Of a DNA stretch of 64,000 bases, positions 38,991 through 48,838 are shown one piece after another. The stretch comes from Crotophaga sulcirostris (lineage: Eukaryota > Chordata > Aves > Cuculiformes > Crotophagidae), in NCBI GenBank assembly GCA_013397455.1, contig VYZB01000217.1, positions 563,104 through 627,103 of the forward strand, read 5' to 3'. Position numbers and translations under genes: made by a program. The notes below the pieces were generated by a model. The model did no database searches, was not told where the DNA came from, and saw only the letters and a list, made by a program, of their open reading frames with translations. Within the stretch, counting starts at the first letter, position 1. Each line of letters starts with the position of its first letter.

Positions 38991-40629
38991 GGTATCGCCT
39001 TCCTCTCTCTCACACAGCTCGTCTACCTTGCCCTAGTTTCTTCCCCCTTGCTCCTTCACAGTCTTTGTCAGGCAAGTAGTAATACTGATGGTAGCCAGGC
39101 AAGTGGAAGTGGGGCGTGAGGAGGATATTTGAAGGTATTTACTTTGCTGTCATTAAAATAGTAGTGTAAGCTACTAAACATCCCAGGTACCTCACAGTCT
39201 TTTCTATAGAGGAGTCTCAAATCTACCTTATACAAGCTTATAATTTATTTCCTATTTCCCACCATTGCAGTATCACACAACAAAAGCAGCCATGATGTCT
39301 GGAAAAGGAGCTATATTCTGAATACTAGCAAGCTCACCTGGCTGCCTAGCCCAGCATCATGTGCCAGTTTGGCAGGGTAAGTTGGGAGGCAAGTCTGATT
39401 TAGAGGAAGAGAAAAGGTGGTAGTGGGGGCAAAAAGAAAAGAGATCTGATACTTTTCTCCTGCCTTAGCCCCAGGGCTAAGGAAAAGAGTTGTTCAGAGC
39501 TCTCTACATCCTTAACCAGAACAAAGTGGAGGACCGATAAAAGCCGAGAGTATTTTCTGTTTATTTCAGAGTGGTTGCCCATATGAAATACATATGGAAT
39601 GGTGGTGTCTAATATCATGCAGGGATGTCTGCAGTGCTAGCGCTGGGAAAGGTGATCACAATAATCCCTGCCCTATTCTCCACGTATTTTGTTAAATATA
39701 GTAGATCTGATTCTGATCTTGTTATACACAGATTCTGCCAAACTGGGAAGGAACGTACGCAGAATAGGGAGCCGACACTCCATAGATCTATCTGTGCCTC
39801 AGGTGCCCTTTGCTCTGCTTCTGTGCTTTGTAAAGATGAACCAGGTCCAGGGGTCTGCGTCTGCATCACTGCAGTACAGACATGTCCTTAGACTCACCCA
39901 GATGAATATGTTTCATTGTAGCTCTGCTGACTGCTTCATTTCCCTTTTATCCCATTGACTTGAATGATATGTGCCTGACAATGCTCTCTCAGGAGCCTGG
40001 CAAACTTAGTCTTACTCCCTGAAATCTAAGCATATCCAGTTCTGGTTAAAACTAAGAAGCCTTGCTCAATGAAGATGCTAAAAAATGGACAACGTGGTTT
40101 TTGTTCTGTCCAGCTCTTAGGGTTGCACCTGCACTATCTCTTCTGGGAGAATTTTGAGCTCTCTACACACAGGGCTCTTGGTGTCACTTACTAGAACACA
40201 GTTAGTCTCTCCTATTGTCTCTAGTGACTGGTGGGCACTTGGGTCATTAGGGTAGCTGTGAAATACGGTCCTAATCTACATAGGACAAGTATTCTTTGCA
40301 CGCTTAACTGATTTTACTGAACTTTACTGGCCTGATTCAAGTCATATGAAGTGAGAGGCAGATCTTGTGCTGGATGAAAGGGGACTGAAGTTCAGTTGTG
40401 CTGCTCATATCCCTAATATAGGAGTTTTTGCCTATTCGCTAGAGTCATGGATTAATAATTATGATGTGGAGAAATTTACAAGTTTTGACTTTCAGCTGTT
40501 GCATCATAAAAGAACAATAAATCTTCACTTCTGTTGTTCCTTTAGCACGAGGATCTTAACATGCTTAAAAGTATTAATGACCTGTACTACTCTTTTACTT
40601 GAAAGATAGGAATATCAAAGCACAATAGA

Positions 40630-40680
40630 ATCTAATGACTTCCACAAGGTCATTCAGCATGTGAAGGAGTCAAAAATCAG
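40630..40680 (-). mobile_element. MIR-like SINE fragment
   Basis: AATGACTTCCACAAGGTCAT followed by TCAGCATGTGAAGGAGTC has the pattern of a reverse-oriented MIR (GACTTGCCCAAGGTCAC, then ACAGC-AGT-AGTGG). This is the most conserved part of that old amniote SINE. The ends cannot be placed. Confidence 0.45.
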
Positions 40681-41534
40681 AATGTTTATTTTTTGGCCTT
40701 ACCCTGTTACTAACAACAATGGTTTGTACAAATGTTGTAATAAGAACTGATAATAAATGCTTGGCATTAGGTTTTACACTTTCTACTGTAGTGTCCTTAT
40801 TTGGAGTGAAACAGGAAGCTGGATCATAGAAATAGTGTGAGTTTTTATTCAGATTGTACCACAGCATACCTGCAAAACATACTAAATCAAGCTTATAAAA
40901 TTAATCTTAAATCTATAATGTTGTTTGCCCTTGCAATTTGAGAATTATTTTAATGTAAGTTTATTTTAAATATGTTCAATAATAGTATGGACATTGTACC
41001 TCTGGGTAGCTAATATTAGGCAGGTAGGAAATAGATATATTTAGCAATTAATAGAGGCAGAGTGTTACTCACTGTTCTGAACACCATAAACTTCAGATGT
41101 TTGAATACATTCTATAAAGAAGTAATAAAGTTTAAACATAACAACTGTGTTAACAATATATAAATTGTCATCCTCATTCACCTGTTGATACCATAAATGA
41201 AATATCATGTTCTCATATAAAAAACAAAACTGCTTTTTCACTGTTATTGAATCAAGAACAGAGACTATTAAATACGTATGTGGAAGGACACGCAGACTGC
41301 ACAGCAGGACTAGAGAGATGCATCTTCTTGATATTCTCTGATGTTTGCTTTGTCTTCCATAAATCTGGCTTACGTTATTCAGCTGCACATTTAACTTGGA
41401 TCTGACACAATAATTTCAAGACTGCTAAGGGAATGGAAGGAAAAATAAACCAACCCAAGTTGTTCACTAATTTTTAGAACTGGGAATTTTACTTTCTTGA
41501 GAAGCATAATGAATTATTTTCTGCCTTGTGATAA

Positions 41535-41987
41535 ATGTCTTCTACAGGACACCTAATCAAGGGGAGCCTGCTGACGAATCCTTCTTCTTCCAGCTACAGG
41601 AGGCTTCACACTTACATGTTCTTGTCCTTCAGCAACCCTGACATCTGCTGGAAAAACAGTACTGCAAGCTGTAGGCAATCCAGGAGACTCCCAGAGTGCA
41701 TGGGTGAAAACTTCTTAATCCAGTTAACAGACACCCCTACTCAAGGGGATGCAATACTGGACCTGATGGTCACCAATGCAAGTGAGCTTATCAGTGATGT
41801 CAAGATTGCAGACAGTCTGGGATGCAGTCGTCACTCACTGGTGGAGTTGAAAGTCCTGAGAGATAGCGAACAGGTGAGGCATGTAGTAAGAACCCTACAT
41901 TTTAGGAAAGTAAACTTCCAATTTTTCAGGGAGTTAGTCAGTAGGACACACTGGGAAACGGTTCTCAGGGACAAGAGAGCAGAATAG
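41535..41987 (+). pseudogene. CR1 ORF2 remnant, endonuclease domain end
   Basis: A 150-codon open stretch from a CR1 polyprotein. The first 25 or so residues are partly out of frame with the family. From about residue 35 it follows the endonuclease (NPDICW, the TPTQGDAILDL block, GCSRHSLVE). The catalytic SDH is replaced by SRH, so the enzyme would be dead even if translated. A stop after RDKRAE cuts it off in the linker. Confidence 0.8.
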
Positions 41988-42065
41988 ACCTGGCAAAAAT
42001 TTAAGGATGCTTTCCACAGAGCGCAAGAACCCTCAGTCCCCAAGTGTAGGAAATCAAACAGGGAA

Positions 42066-42109
42066 GGGAAGGGACCAGCATGACTGAGAAGGGACCAGCA
42101 TGACTGAGT
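42066..42109. repeat. 22-bp tandem duplication inside the CR1 linker
   Basis: GAAGGGACCAGCATGACTGA occurs twice in direct succession within the decayed ORF2 linker. It is a local duplication after insertion. Confidence 0.75.
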
Positions 42110-42349
42110 TGAGACTTGCTGGTCAAACTGATGAGCAAGAGGGAACTGCACAGGCAGTGCAAGCAGGGACAGGTAAAGTGGGAAGAGTAAGGAGATGCTG
42201 CCTGATTGTGCAGGGATGGGGTCAGGAAGGCCAAAGCACAGCTGGAGCTGAACTTGGTAAGAGAAGCAAAGAATAACAAGAAGGGCTGCTACAGGTAGGT
42301 CAACCAGAAATGGAAGCTTAAAGAAAGAGTACTGCCTCGATGAACCCAC

Positions 42350-42540
42350 TCTACTTGGTGTCATCTGCAAACTTGCTGAGGGTGAACTTGATCCCGCTAT
42401 ATATATAATTAATAAAAATATTAAACAGCACTGATTCCACTATGGGCCTCTGAGGGGCACCACTCATCACAGAACTCCATCTTGACATTGGACCATGGAC
42501 AACTACTCTCTGAATGTGACCATCCAACCAATCTGGTCAC
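42350..42540 (-). mobile_element. Inverted CR1 reverse-transcriptase segment
   Basis: On the minus strand this piece encodes a degenerate [18 protein letters not shown] block, then [20 protein letters not shown] and DDTK. That is the CR1 palm region ending in the catalytic FADD motif. It lies opposite to the CR1 pieces on both sides. The right-hand piece starts just downstream of FADDTK in consensus order (GRGVIQRDLDKLEKW at 42550). So the segment and the piece to its right are neighbours in the parent element, joined with the 5' one flipped. This is the structure expected of twin priming, or of a later inversion. Confidence 0.8.
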
Positions 42541-43050
42541 ATCAGAAGGACGGGGTGTCATCCAGAGGGACCTGGACAAGCTGGAGAAGTGGACCTGTGT
42601 GAGCCTCATGAGGTTCAACAAGGCAAAGTGCAAGGTCTTACACCTTGGTTCAGGCAACCTGCAGCTTCAATACAAGTTGCAGGGATGATGTGATTTAGAG
42701 CAGCCCTGCAGAGAAGTACTTGGAAGTGCTGATTGATAAGAAGCTGGAAACGAGCTGGCAATGTGCGCTCACAGTGCAGAAGGCCAACCATGTCCTGGGT
42801 TGCACCAAAAGAAGTGTGGCAAGCAGGCCAAGGGAGGTGGTTCTCCCCATCTACCCCGGTCTGAGACCCCACCTGGAGTTTCATGTCCAGTTCTGGAATC
42901 CCCAGCACAAAGAGGGTATGGGACTGTTGGAATGGGCCCAGAGGAGGCCACAAAGATGATTAGAGGGCTGGAGCACCTCTGCTTGGAGGACACTCTGAGA
43001 GAGTTGGGGTTGTTCAGCCTGGAGAAGAGAATGCTCTGAGGGGACCTCAT
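42541..43050 (+). mobile_element. CR1 LINE segment: C-terminal reverse transcriptase
   Basis: Direct-orientation continuation of the inverted piece. Blocks: GVIQRDLDKLEKWTCVSLMR, FNKAKCKVLHLGSGNLQLQY, LIDKKLETSWQCAL, RPHLEFHVQFWNPQHKEGMG, and [14 protein letters not shown]. Several frameshifts separate them (for example near 42690 and 42960). It breaks off at GGGGACCTCAT (43050), where a different CR1 copy begins. Its own 3' UTR and tail were not found downstream. Confidence 0.88.
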
Positions 43051-43743
43051 AGGAGTACTGGTAGATAGGAACATCCACATGAGGCAGTACTGTGCCCAAG
43101 TGGCCAAGAAGGCCTATGATATCCTGGCCTGCATTATAAATAATGTGGCCAACAGGACCAGAGAAGTTATCATCCCCTTATACTCGGCACTGGTTGGGTC
43201 ACACCTTGAATACTGTGTACAGTTCTGGGCCCCTCAATTTGAGAAAAATGTCAAGATGCTGGAGTGTGTCCAGAGGAGAGCAATGAAGATGGTAAAGGGG
43301 CTGGAGCACAAGCCCTACGAGGAGCAACTGAGGGAGCTGGGGCTGTTTAGCCTGGAGAAGAGGAGGTTCAGGGAAGACCTTATTGCTCTCTACAACTACC
43401 TAAACGGAGGTTGTAGTCAGACAGGGGTTGGTCTCTTCTCTCAGGTGACCAGTGACAGAACAAGAGGACATGGTCTCAAGCTTTGTCAGGGGAGGTTTAG
43501 GTTTGATATTAGGAAAAAATTCTTCACTGAAAGGGTGATTGGCCATTGGAATGCACTGCCTGGGGAGGTGGTGGAGTCGCCGTCAATGGAGGTGTTTGAG
43601 AGGAGATTGGATGAGGCACTTAGTGCCATGGCTTAGATGATAGATTGGTGTTGGTGTTAGTGTTAGTGCTGGGTTATAGGTTGGACTCGATGATCTCAAA
43701 GGTCCTTTCCAATCTTGCAATACTGTGATATTTTGATACTGTA
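43051..43743 (+). mobile_element. Younger CR1 LINE 3' copy with ATACTGTG-type tail
   Basis: A second, better-preserved CR1 that starts at GGAGTACTGGTAGATAGG, i.e. at the LGVLVD block. It therefore repeats the protein region already present in the segment to its left. It carries ORF2 to its stop, a short 3' UTR with GGTTATAGGTTGGACTCGAT, and ends in ATACTGTG/ATATTTTG/ATACTG octamer-like repeats. The 5' end is a normal truncation. It belongs to the same subfamily as the fragment at 45630-45850 and is distinct from the ATCATAGAAT-tailed copies elsewhere. Confidence 0.92.
43079..43636 (+). pseudogene. CR1 ORF2 C-terminus, uninterrupted open frame
   Basis: 185 codons without a stop, covering the last part of the CR1 polyprotein after the palm. 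The order is [108 protein letters not shown], and an end at SAMA. This region follows the catalytic palm (thumb-like and C-terminal). The catalytic residues themselves are not in this copy, so it cannot be active. Absence of stops suggests a fairly young insertion. The Met at 43079 is internal; homology starts upstream at about 43052. Confidence 0.9.
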
Positions 43744-46700
43744 AATATACAAATAGGTATACACATATTTGTATGTTAATGTAAATACATAATAGTACAT
43801 ACAAACACAGAGAAATTCTTATAACCTATTTGAAATTATTCACTTATTCAAACTTGGTAGATAACTACATACGATTCACTAAGGCTGACTTTTATTTTTT
43901 CTATTGTAACATACTTACATAAGTATGAATGTACTCTGTTTAGTATCTACTGAGTGTTGTTACCAAAATAAAGCCCCAAAATTTTTTTACTGGTACAGTT
44001 TTCAGGCTTTATGACAGGAAAGTTATATTCTTTTAGATTTTATCTTTAATTGCAAACAAGTGTGCTCTGGTTTGATTAAAAATTATGAAACTTGTAGAGG
44101 TTTTCTCAAATGCAAAGACTATTATCAATCATCTTTTGCTACTGTCCCACCTCTCATCTCATAGAAACCTTTTTTTTTGGCGTTTAGTCTACTTTTACTC
44201 TTAAAATGACTTACCATATCATCTGTCCCCACTGTTTCATAGTAGTGGCTGTAAAAGACGTGAGCAGGATAGGCTGTCAATGAACCTATATAGGAAGCTC
44301 TCCATCTTTTGAAGGTGGTGAGGAGTGTGCCCTGGAAGCTGTTTAGCAGAGATTCTTGTTGGGTTAATAAATTAGCATATCGAATGATCACTCCTCTATG
44401 TCATTACCAGCTTAATCCTTCATTTAAGTCAACAGGAGTTTTGTCACTCACCTCAATGGAGGCAGAATTTCACCTTGCAGTTTGGAATACTCTCTGCAGA
44501 TGACAGACAAGCAAAAAGATTATCTCGCTGTTCCCATTGCCTGTGTAATAAACAGTGGAGAGATCATTATCAGTGAAGTGCAGTACAGATATTCCCTCCC
44601 TATGCCTTCCCAGTCATCTTTGATCCTCCTCTGTCCTTTGGTTTTTTCCCTACAGTTCTGTTTTATACCTTTTTTGTGTTTCTCAGGAAGAGAAGCCTGT
44701 ACATGGATGATTCATTGGTCTTTGGCATTGGTTGAGACTACCATTATCATTTACAAGAGTAAGATGGCTTTATAAATCAAGGGACAGTTTGAAATGAGGG
44801 ACATTTATAAATACAATAAAATATCTAATAATTATCCAGAAGGTTTGAAATTTATTCACTCTCGGAAGGGGTCTCTCATTAGCCAGTCCACACAACTATA
44901 CTACTCATGAGTGAAAAGGTCATGTACTATATCATATATTACAGGCTCTTTTATTTAGTTTTGGTACGTTTCATATAGAGAATGAGAATGTGAGAGATGG
45001 GAACGTCTCCTAAAAGCTCTAATACTCAGAAGTGATGAACGTTTGAAATGCCTGATCTGATTTGTGCCCATGTTAGGAAGAAGAGTGTGCACTTTTAATA
45101 GGGTTACTTTAATTTGGAAATTGTTTATCCTTCAACAGAATAGAGAAGAATGTTTAAAAGAAATTAAAAAGTGGATGTGTGCAGACATTTCTGTATGACA
45201 AAAAGCTGCTTTTGTGTAGCTGTAAGGATAGAGAAGCACTTTTTATCTAGCTGGAGGCCAGGATTCAATTCTGACTGCTGGTGTGACTTTATTTCCTAGA
45301 CCTAAGTCTGAAGTCTTTCAGCTGGCTTCAGTAGTCTTATGTACACAGATGTTATGCTAAAGGAAGAAAGTTCAAATATCCAAGTAGCTCTATGCAGCTT
45401 ATAGCACAACAACATTGACAGGGTCTGAGGCCTTTGTGCTACTCTAACCATCATGTGTCAATGATTTTGGAGAAAGAAAATCCAAGACTAGTGTTAAATG
45501 TTCAACACAGAGGAAACGTCCTTTCAGTCTTCCCAGCACCTGTATGAACACATAAGGGCTGCATCCACATTTCAATGCATGATAAGAGCTAATTAATTTA
45601 TCTAGATGAAAAGAATGTATCATCACCTTTCTTCACTGAAAGGGTGATTGGCCATTGTAATGCGCTCCCCAGGGAGGTGGTGGAGTCGCCGACCCTGGAG
45701 GCGTTTAAGGGAAGACTGGATGAGGCACTGAGTGCCATGGTTTAGATGATGGGCTGATGTTAGTTTTGGGTTATAGGTTGGACTTGATGATCTCAGAGGT
45801 CCTTTCCAACCTTGTAATACTGTGATACTGTGATACTGTGATCGCAGTGTGGCTTAATGTAGAAGAGGCAGGAAAGGTTTGAGTAATTGTGGGAGACATT
45901 GATAGTCATTGCCTTTTTACAAAGCAGAATAACTGGCATTACAATGACTGCTAATACTACCTACTTTCCAGAAGACCAGTAAGTATTTTATTACAAGAGA
46001 TATGGAGGAGATTCATATCTTTTTCTTGCTTCTTGGACCAGCTGTACACCAAACATACAATCTGTAATGCATTCCACTTTCTTTGATTGCTACCAAGTGA
46101 AATTTACAAAATGGAAAACTATGTAGAGACCTTAATATCAAAATACCTTGTGGCTTCAATTGTATAAGTTCAGAAACCATTTGAGTAAAGCTACATTCTA
46201 TTACTAGCATATTTAAGTTGCTGAAAAAACACTCTTTTTCATGTTAATGGGACCATTACACGCTGATTTTTTCCTTTAAATTTTCAGAAAATAGTATCAT
46301 ATTGTTGCCGTTTTAACTCAAAAGAAAGGCTAATATTTTCAAACAGTATCAATGTTCACAGTCATTGTGGAAAGGAGTGAAATTGGAGGGCTCTAAAACA
46401 AAAATAGTGTCATGGTAATAGCATGTAAAAAAGGAAAAACACTAGTATATGCATAAAACCCCTATGTGGTAGTCATAGTGTTGATTATCCACAGTCTTGT
46501 CCCTTTCAGAACATCTCTGATCTTCAGTCTGATTTAAGATAATTAAGTGTAAAATAAATGCTTCCTTGGAAGGCAGGGAACTTCCACAGACCAAGGACCA
46601 AAAAATTTAAAAAAAAGCTATGAAATAGAGCTCTGAAGTAGTTTACTGAACAAGGAAACACACCTAAAAATAAAACTAAAGTAGACCAAAAACATATGAT

Positions 46701-47441
46701 GAGATCCTTCTGTGTTGTCAAAGAAGTGGGTATACAGAGGAATTTCCTGTATTTCTCTCAGCACTCTTTGCTGGCATTAGTGAACTTTTCAGTTCATATT
46801 GCCAACCAAATGTTAACTATTTTTCTTCATGGGAAGAATGATCTTCCTCTTTCCAGCATCTCAATGGGTTTTATTTTGGCAGATACCATTCTCACAGCAA
46901 GAAGGAAATAAGCTTTTGGGCAAAATGCCCTCTCAACACACTTTACTGAACGGCTCAAACTCAGTTTGAAGAGCTATCCAGACATCAGTTCAACCATCTT
47001 GTCAATATTTTGGAACTCAGCTACAGCACTGCCAAGTACGATCAGTGTCAAAACCAGCACTAATGTATCCTGACAAATTGTCCGGAATCACTATGACTAT
47101 CTCAAACCATGTTTTGAAAAGCATATATTCAAGCAACCAGGCATACCAAACAAAAATATTGTGCTCAGTAGCCCAGTGAAGTATGTTTTTTCAGAACCAT
47201 GTCTCATTGTTTGGTAACATCTTGCAATGATTATTTTCAAGTCTCTAGTATTCAGGATAGGATGAAGATAAATGGTTTATTTAGCAAATATTATATTAGC
47301 AATATTAGCCAAGTACTTCTGATAAAAGAGTAAAATGGAAGGGAGAATCATTTGTCATGATATCTTCATACAGAGCTTATATTGGTTTACACTTTAGGCA
47401 AGGAACAAAAGTAATGATCCTACTTACTGAGTTTCAGCCCA
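43744..47441. other. Unique DNA with one short CR1 tail inserted
   Basis: Apart from the CR1 fragment at 45630-45850 no gene or young repeat is recognised. At about 44420-44475 the phrase CATTTAAGTCAACAGGAGTT...CCTCAATGGAGGCAG resembles an old dispersed amniote sequence of unknown class. At about 45255-45310 a weak MIR-like phrase occurs (GGAGGCCAGGATTCAATTCT, then GTGTGACTTTATTTCCTAG). Neither is secure. Confidence 0.45.
45630..45850 (+). mobile_element. Short CR1 3' fragment with three ATACTGTG octamers
   Basis: Begins TTCTTCACTGAAAGGGTGAT (end of ORF2, FFTERVIGH) and runs through the stop and 3' UTR. It ends with ATACTGTG repeated three times (about 45818-45841). It is very similar to 43529-43743, with scattered substitutions, and in the same orientation. 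It is strongly 5'-truncated, at roughly 0.2 kb. Confidence 0.92.
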
Positions 47442-47600
47442 CAGAATCATAGAATGGACAGAATTGAACAGGACCTCTGAAGGTTTTATTGTCCAACTCC
47501 CTAGAGAAAGTTGCCCAGAACCATGTCCAGACAGCTTTTGAAGATCTCCAAGGACAAGCTGTGCATTGGGCTCTCACCCTGGTACCTTTCCACTGACGAC
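47442..47600 (-). mobile_element. CR1 LINE 3' end fragment
   Basis: Plus strand CAGAATCATAGAATGGACAG is the reverse complement of a CR1 tail. It continues through GTTGCCCAGAACCATGTCCA, GACAGCTTTTGAAGATCTCC, typical of the CR1 3' region. The minus strand shows LSLEIFKSCLDMVLGNF, the end of ORF2. Similarity fades after about 47560-47600. Confidence 0.8.
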
Positions 47601-47799
47601 AGGCAGAAGAGAAATCTCCACACTTCTAATGGTTGTTCTCCTTTTGTAAGATATACAGGGGACAGTCCTGGGTAACTCACTGCCACACAGTGTTGGAAAG
47701 CACTCCCTACAGCAGATAGCTCTTCGGTTTTGAGAAAAAAACCAGCCCTTGGAAAGTACCTGCATACTTATTAGATGCTACAGCAGGTAAAATGCTAAG

Positions 47800-48300
47800 A
47801 TTGCCACACTGCTATGCTGATGTGCTTGTAGGCTGCAGCTGCAGGGCTGAGTAGGTGCTCAGCCGAGTTTCTCCCTGAAAAAGATGGGCACTAGACCCTG
47901 CAATAACAATGGCATCAGAGCTGCATAGTGCCTATGTGCTCAATGTCTCCTCACAGGCCCCCTTCTGCCAGAGGGTGGGACATTGTAGGTGGCCAAGCTG
48001 CTCCAGTGGTTCTGCTGCAGTCCCTCTCTCTGACCATATCCCTCTGATGGTGGTTGAACAAGGGGACAACGTACTGCTTGTAGCTGTTGTCTGCTTAGAC
48101 TGAGTGCAGGAACATGTTGAAAGTTGTCCTGCAGATCAGGTACGCACCTCGCTTTTTGGCTCACTTCTGGATGCAGGCAAAGCAGAACTGTTGGAGGCAG
48201 AACGCCTCATAGGCTGTGTTCTTGATGTCTCCCAGTTAGATGGTATACTGGGAACATTCTACTGCCTCCTCCAGTCTTGCCTGTGGCAACTGGCTCGAGT
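47800..48300 (-). pseudogene. TOPORS-like RING-finger pseudogene (retrocopy relic)
   Basis: TOPORS is a nuclear RING-type ubiquitin/SUMO E3 ligase. On the minus strand, positions 48259 to about 48060 read VEC..., DIKNTAYEAFCLQQFCFACI, Q-K-(stop)-AKKRGAYLICRTTFNMFL, HSV(stop)ADNSYKQYVVP. The order C, then AxxCxxxFCxxCIQxW, then CxxC and HSVxAxxxYxxYV matches the TOPORS RING and the segment that follows it. Damage is clear. There are stops at the loop before DIKN, at the conserved Trp and after HSV. The zinc-binding His of CxHxFC is Gln and one Cys of the last pair is lost (YLIC for CPLC). Further downstream (PLFNHHQRDMV; HYAALMPLLLQGLVP) the frame shifts. No introns are seen and the block is GC-richer than its flanks, as expected of a processed copy, but no poly(A) tract was found. 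It lies between two CR1 fragments. Confidence 0.55.
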
Positions 48301-48838
48301 TGCTGTCACACAGCAGAGCTGCTCTCCCCCAGGTTTCCTCTGGTGCCCAATGCCATGTCCTGCTGAGAGAGAAGCACAAAGTGTCAGAGCTTTTCTGACA
48401 CTGGGAGTTGAAAAGCAAAGAAAGACTTGGAAAGCTGTGAGAGAAGGGAGATAAGGGCCTCCTGAAAGGTCCCCTTGCAGGCTGATAAACAGCAGACCCT
48501 GCTCTGTGGGCCAGCCAGCCCGAGGGCCTGCCCTGCACCCCTGCCTTCTTCAGGATGTCTTCCCATGCTTGATGGAGATGTGCTGGGGGAACCTCCTACC
48601 CAGGTGCTAGGGCAAGACAGAGTAGGGCTAAGGCCCCTGGACAACAGGAGTGCATGTGGTTTGGGGGGGAGGTGATCCTGATGGGGTTTTGTAGGAGCTG
48701 AGGCAGGGTGGACAGACATGGGCCTGAGCAGGGCTGGAACGTACACCCATCTCCTTGAAGATGGGCTACAGGGAGGGAGGGATGGAGAGCAGGAGGGAAA
48801 GCATGCCCAGATCTCCTTGGCACCTCCCCAGAAGCCAA
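48301..48838. other. GC-richer block, possibly the 5' part of the RING pseudogene
   Basis: No frame can be matched to a family. The short perfect hairpin AGTGTCAGA...TCTGACACT (48380-48402) lies here. The composition matches the TOPORS-like stretch to its left, so it may be the upstream part of the same retrocopy; it is not recognisable as CR1. Confidence 0.3.
48380..48402. repeat. Short perfect inverted repeat (9-bp arms, 5-base loop)
   Basis: AGTGTCAGA and TCTGACACT flank GCTTT. It is too short to propose an RNA gene. Confidence 0.6.

Larger units (their letters stand above)
31436..41533. other. Unique DNA with no gene; candidate conserved elements
   Basis: No coding exon or RNA gene recognised in 10 kb. 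Within it are a possible homeodomain-site-rich element at about 38700-38990, a similar candidate at about 33120-33770, a CTCF-like site at 34955-34972, and old MIR-like SINE traces at about 35024-35125 and 40630-40680. Short AC and AT runs lie at about 34858-34880. The rest is AT-rich sequence with featureless short frames. Confidence 0.5.
41534..42350 (+). mobile_element. CR1 LINE segment: endonuclease end and linker of ORF2
   Basis: First piece of a composite CR1 cluster. Translated forward it gives YRTPNQGEPADE-type sequence, then FSNPDICWKN, RRLPECMGENFLIQL, GDAILDLMVTNASEL and GCSRHSLVELKVLRD. These are the C-terminal CR1 endonuclease, with the usual GCSDHxxVEF block changed at Asp. A linker follows as in other CR1 copies (a WKLKKE-like block near 42310). 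After 41987 the frame is broken by stops. A 22-bp phrase is tandemly repeated at about 42068-42109. It ends near 42350, where the sequence switches to CR1 in the opposite orientation. The central palm segments of the reverse transcriptase are missing between the two. Confidence 0.85.

Noticed and set aside
41831..42370. 179-codon minus-strand open frame
   Set aside because: It is the shadow of the forward CR1 endonuclease/linker segment in the antisense frame.
43051..43743. Active CR1
   Set aside because: The ORF is open, but the endonuclease and the catalytic palm are missing from this truncated copy.
44370..44490. Phrase resembling an old dispersed amniote repeat (AAGTCAACAGGAGTT...CTCAATGGAGGCAG)
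   Set aside because: I cannot name the family or place its ends; the similarity is to a remembered pattern only.
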